Origin: Ceratotherium simum simum | Lineage: Eukaryota; Chordata; Mammalia; Perissodactyla; Rhinocerotidae | NCBI RefSeq assembly: GCF_000283155.1 | Contig: NW_004454177.1 | Span: forward strand, 27,862,403-27,926,402 | DNA length: 64,000 nt | Reading direction: 5' to 3' | In this document: positions 60,790-64,000 of the stretch, piece by piece | Numbering within the stretch: the first letter of the stretch is position 1 | Layout of the letters: the number at the start of each line of letters is the position of its first letter | Notes under the pieces: model-generated | What the model was told of the DNA's origin: nothing | What the model saw: only the letters and a program-made list of their open reading frames with translations | The model's database searches: none | Position numbers and translations under genes: made by a program

Positions 60790-61260
60790 TATTGACGTTA
60801 ATTTTTCTGCCCAGCCATATCCAAGAATGAAATACACTGAGTTGCATCTGGATCAGACAATCAGGTTCAGTGTGTGGGTGGGGGTGAGCGAGGGGGAGAT
60901 GGAGATGATGTGTGAGTGCACTGGTGGGCGGGGTGATAAAGGGGAGCCCAGCTCTCCGAGTCATATTGACAATGGGTCAGTGTGGTCACATCAGTGGGTG
61001 TCTAACACACAAATCTGACGCCTTCATTTTCGGGCCATTCTATCTGACAAGGTCACATGTCACGGAGGCTCTTTCCAAGTGAGAAGTAACTGTCTTCTCA
61101 AAAGAGGGCAGGAGGCTTTCGCAAACCTCACCACCTCCTCAGGGGGCATCCTCTGTTAAAGGTCACAATGGGAACGAGAACTACTTGTTATAGCGAGGCT
61201 ATAAATGGGGGAAAGAGCTGTCGGCCTCCACTCTGCTGCACTCCTGCTGCTCTCTGAGAC
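60790..61260. promoter_or_regulatory. Repeat-poor block with nuclear-receptor-like half-sites (candidate cis-element)
   Basis: There is a G-rich start (GTGGGCGGGG near 60925). Two AGGTCA half-sites lie in ACAAGGTCACA (about 61048) and AAAGGTCACA (about 61158), and a TATAAATG lies at 61200-61207. No repeat is recognised. There is no evidence of a transcript. Confidence 0.2.
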
Positions 61261-61730
61261 ACAAAAGGCCAGGAGCCCTTTGCCCTCTGTTCCCCTGCAG
61301 ACTCCCATGTCCTTTCAGGTCCTCCTTACCCGGGTCATGCAGCCACGGCCCACAGGGAAGAGGTCAGCTTCCTCTCCTGATTACTCTTAGGGTACATCTT
61401 TAGGAAAGTCACTTATTTTCACAATGCACATGTGTAACTGGGAGAGCAGTGTGGCTCCCCTTCCATACACATAACGTTCACCAGGGTTTTTTGCATATTT
61501 ATCAGCCAACAGGGAGAGAGAGAGGTTTCCTGAAAAGTCTGAAACAACATATACAACAGTGAACCTGGAGCTGTGAGACAGCCACGCAGTTTCTGTTCCT
61601 GGAGGAAAGGCAGGAAAAAACCTCTGCAGGTTTCAGTTCTCTGGGTTTCTATCACCTTTATTTTCACAGATATAAGGTAAAAGGCAAGGAAAAAAAATCC
61701 AAGTCAAAAGTGAAAATCAGTAGGAAATCA

Positions 61731-61925
61731 GATGAGGTGCTGGTTGGGGATAGGGAGTGACTGCTAGTTGGTACAAGGTTTCTTTTGGGGGTGATGAAAA
61801 CGCCCTAAAATTACAGATTATGGTGATGGCTGCACAATTCCATAAGTATTCTGAAAACCATTGAATTGTATACTTTAAATGGGTGAATGTTATTGTATGT
61901 AAATCACATATCAGTAAAGCTGCTA
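61731..61925 (+). mobile_element. 5'-truncated L1, 3' UTR only
   Basis: A 195-bp L1 3' end ('gtgatgaaaacgccctaaaa' through 'aattgtatactttaaatggg' to 'cagtaaagctgctaaa'). It is flanked by an 18-bp perfect duplication AAAATCAGTAGGAAATCA (61713-61730 and 61926-61943). Severe 5' truncation is usual for L1 insertion. Confidence 0.9.
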
Positions 61926-63119
61926 AAAATCAGTAGGAAATCATAAACTCTGCCTTTTAGATTTTAACAAGTTTTCCATGTTTGGAGAAGCCAGACATTT
62001 AAAAATACAGGAATGAATGAATGAATGAGTTAGTTTAGGAATCAGACATGAAGAGGAGTTGGAATGAATAGAGTGATCAGGTTTGTCCACGGGGAATCTG
62101 GAACACAATAATGAACGGAACATTTTGGGTTAAAGCCAGAACTGGTTGTTATTTGCACTGAAAAATAAATCTTGTTATCAAGCCAGGGCCGGCTAAACCA
62201 AGAAGCGGCAAAAGCTTTCTTCCTTCTAAGGTACATATTAGGATGAACCATAGTGCTTCAGCAGCACAGTCAGAAAGGAATGCGGTGAGCATCCCTCACA
62301 GTCCAGAGGAATTAGTCAAAATTGCCAATGCTGCATCTTCATTTCTAACAACCTTGTTGTAGCTGAACGAGGTGGGGCCTTAGATAAGGAAGAGAATAAA
62401 ATAGAGCAACCTCCCTCTTCAGCTGCTCTGATTCATCACTATGGAAGGCAACACCATTGTGCAATCTCTGCAGGAGAGAGGCGTGTACATCACACATGTA
62501 ACTGTAGACCCATTGGGCCCAGTAAATTGGGGACGGACACGATGAAATTGAATTTCAAAGATAAGTCATAGGCAAGATTTTGAATGTGGTTTGGAGATAT
62601 AAACAAACACATCATTTGATATAATTACATATGCAAACCTCCAATTTAGGAGGGGAATTACGCCAGTCCTAAGGGAATGATACTCAGTAAAGAGGGGGGA
62701 GAGCATATGGCTGGAACCATGCAATTACTTTAAAAATGGCTGCTTTTGATTTTTTATTGTGGAGACAGGGGAATCTAACGACCTCTCTGAGAAACAGCCT
62801 GAGCACGAAAATGTGATTACCCGTTCGAAAGAGAACTCAAAATGTTCTAAGTAGTTATGGTTGGAGAGAGTGATACTTGTAAGGATGACATCCTTTCCCT
62901 GCTCTTTCTCCCTGTGGGTGTCCCGGGTCACAGCTGTGTAATCTACTGCCATGACATTCACATTTTCTTTAAGTGCTACTTGAAGCAGTGTAGGTCTTAG
63001 CTGTTTCAGCATAATTTTCCTGGACTGTCGGAAGCTGAGTTTCGTATTAAAACCACAACTAGAATCATCAGCCCTGTGAGCTACAATTACTCTCTTTTTC
63101 ATATCTCATTTCCTTTGTT

Positions 63120-63385
63120 TACCATTTCTCCATGCTTACCCCCAGCTGTCTGGTAAACCCCTCATCATCCTTCCAGATAGTTCAAATGTCACCTTCTCTG
63201 CGAAGTCTTCTCTGACCTTTCTTCCCCTAGCATGTTGCACATAACTCATCTATTGTCTGGATCCCCCTCGAGACCACAGTTTCAGGAAGGCAGAGACTTT
63301 TGGTAGCTTACTAGTTGAGCTCAGGAACCTAGGTCAATGCCTGTCACATCTGTTGAATACATAAATGCTACTATTACAGCACCCA
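63120..63385 (+). repeat. L2 3'-end segment
   Basis: 'ttcaaatgtcaccttctctg' followed by 'cgaagtcttctctgaccttt' and 'tcaatgcctgtcacatctgt' is typical of the L2 3' UTR. A second short L2-like terminus lies at about 63470-63540. Confidence 0.75.
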
Positions 63386-63724
63386 ATGCTAGGCTCTACC
63401 TATTTGTTAAAGAGTCAGACTTGCCTAATAGGATATAAGCAAAAGGTAGTGAATAGATCTCATTCATCTTGCGCTCCTGGCATTTAACACAGAACCTGGT
63501 ATATTGTAGGTACCCAGCAAAACTTAGTTGAATGAAGGTGACACGGATGCAGTCTTCCACAAACCTCAGTATTGTTTTATACAGAGTGGCCATAACGGTC
63601 CCAAACCACGGGAGTTAAAGTTATCTGAATGCTCTCTTTAATCCTTCGAATAATTTTAATGTTTTCTCAAATTTGGACACCTTATTCCATGCTGATAGTT
63701 AGCGGTCATTATAACAATTCCTGA

Positions 63725-64000
63725 TTTTTTTGAAAATTTTTTGTTTATTGCAGTAACATTGGTTTATAACATTGTATAAATTTCAGGTGTACATCATTAT
63801 ACTTCTATTTCTCCATAGATTACGTCATGTTCACCAGCCAAACACTAATTACAACCCATCACCACACACATATGCTGAATTATCCCTTTCGCCCTCCTCC
63901 TTCCCCCCTTCCCCTCTGGTAACCACCAATCCAATCTCTGTCTCTATGTGTTTGTTTATTGTTGTTATTATCTACTACTTAATGAAGGAAATCATACGGT
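63725..64000 (-). repeat. L1 3' end, running off the window
   Basis: 'cagtaacattggtttataac' through 'tttcaggtgtacatcattat' to 'taaccaccaatccaatctct' is the complement of an L1 3' UTR common in laurasiatherian genomes. It continues past 64000. Confidence 0.88.

Larger units (their letters stand above)
58829..64000 (-). other. FAT3: FAT3 intron, 3' portion (runs off the right edge)
   Basis: This is the acceptor-side part of the intron upstream of the 62-bp exon. Near the exon it is repeat-poor (58830-59880). Farther away it holds L2 fragments (59.9, 63.1 and 63.5 kb), a short L1 insertion at 61.7 kb and an L1 3' end at the window edge. No further exon was recognised up to 64000. Confidence 0.85.

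Noticed and set aside
62725..63102. Open frame of 125 codons on the minus strand
   Set aside because: I recognise no domain, cadherin motif or splice context in it, and a frame this long can occur by chance in 64 kb. It has no link to the FAT3 reading frame.
1..64000. CRISPR arrays, operons, phage or bacterial genes
   Set aside because: Intron-exon structure, SINE/LINE content and the FAT3 exons show this is mammalian nuclear DNA, and no regularly spaced repeat array exists.

Overview
The window is mammalian nuclear DNA, and almost all of it is intron. Five tRNA-derived SINEs end in the GGCTGGCCCCGTGG head and carry the 'gaggaagatt...gagctaacatctg' tail unit of the equine repetitive element (ERE) family. 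That points to a perissodactyl, most likely a horse-type genome; a rhinoceros or tapir cannot be excluded from this sequence alone.

The only gene I can support is the giant protocadherin FAT3, on the minus strand, represented by three internal coding exons. In transcript order they are a 62-bp exon (58828-58767), a 315-bp exon (3561-3247) and a 211-bp exon (858-648). All three have AG/GT splice sites, compatible phases and one continuous reading frame of extracellular cadherin repeats. The intron between the first two is about 55.2 kb, the next is about 2.4 kb, and both window ends lie inside further FAT3 introns. No promoter, first exon, last exon, other protein gene or RNA gene was recognised.

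The introns hold a normal ancient mammalian repeat population: many L2 and MIR fragments, five L1 fragments, hAT and Tigger-like DNA transposons, solo LTRs of ERVL-MaLR and class I type, five lineage-specific EREs and several microsatellites. The most informative structures are nested insertions. At 9.9-11.4 kb a MIR contains a hAT element, which contains a Tigger-like element, which contains a solo LTR. At 35.4-36.2 kb one LTR sits inside another. Several insertions can be delimited by their target-site duplications.

Repeat-poor stretches around 7.8, 49.1-49.7, 59.1 and 60.8-61.3 kb keep dense transcription-factor-like motifs and are offered as candidate intronic regulatory elements, by inference only. 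I found no evidence of a new biological system. The best biological observation is that the 315-bp FAT3 exon is frame-neutral and spans exactly one circularly permuted cadherin repeat, so skipping it would remove one repeat and leave the remaining array in register.
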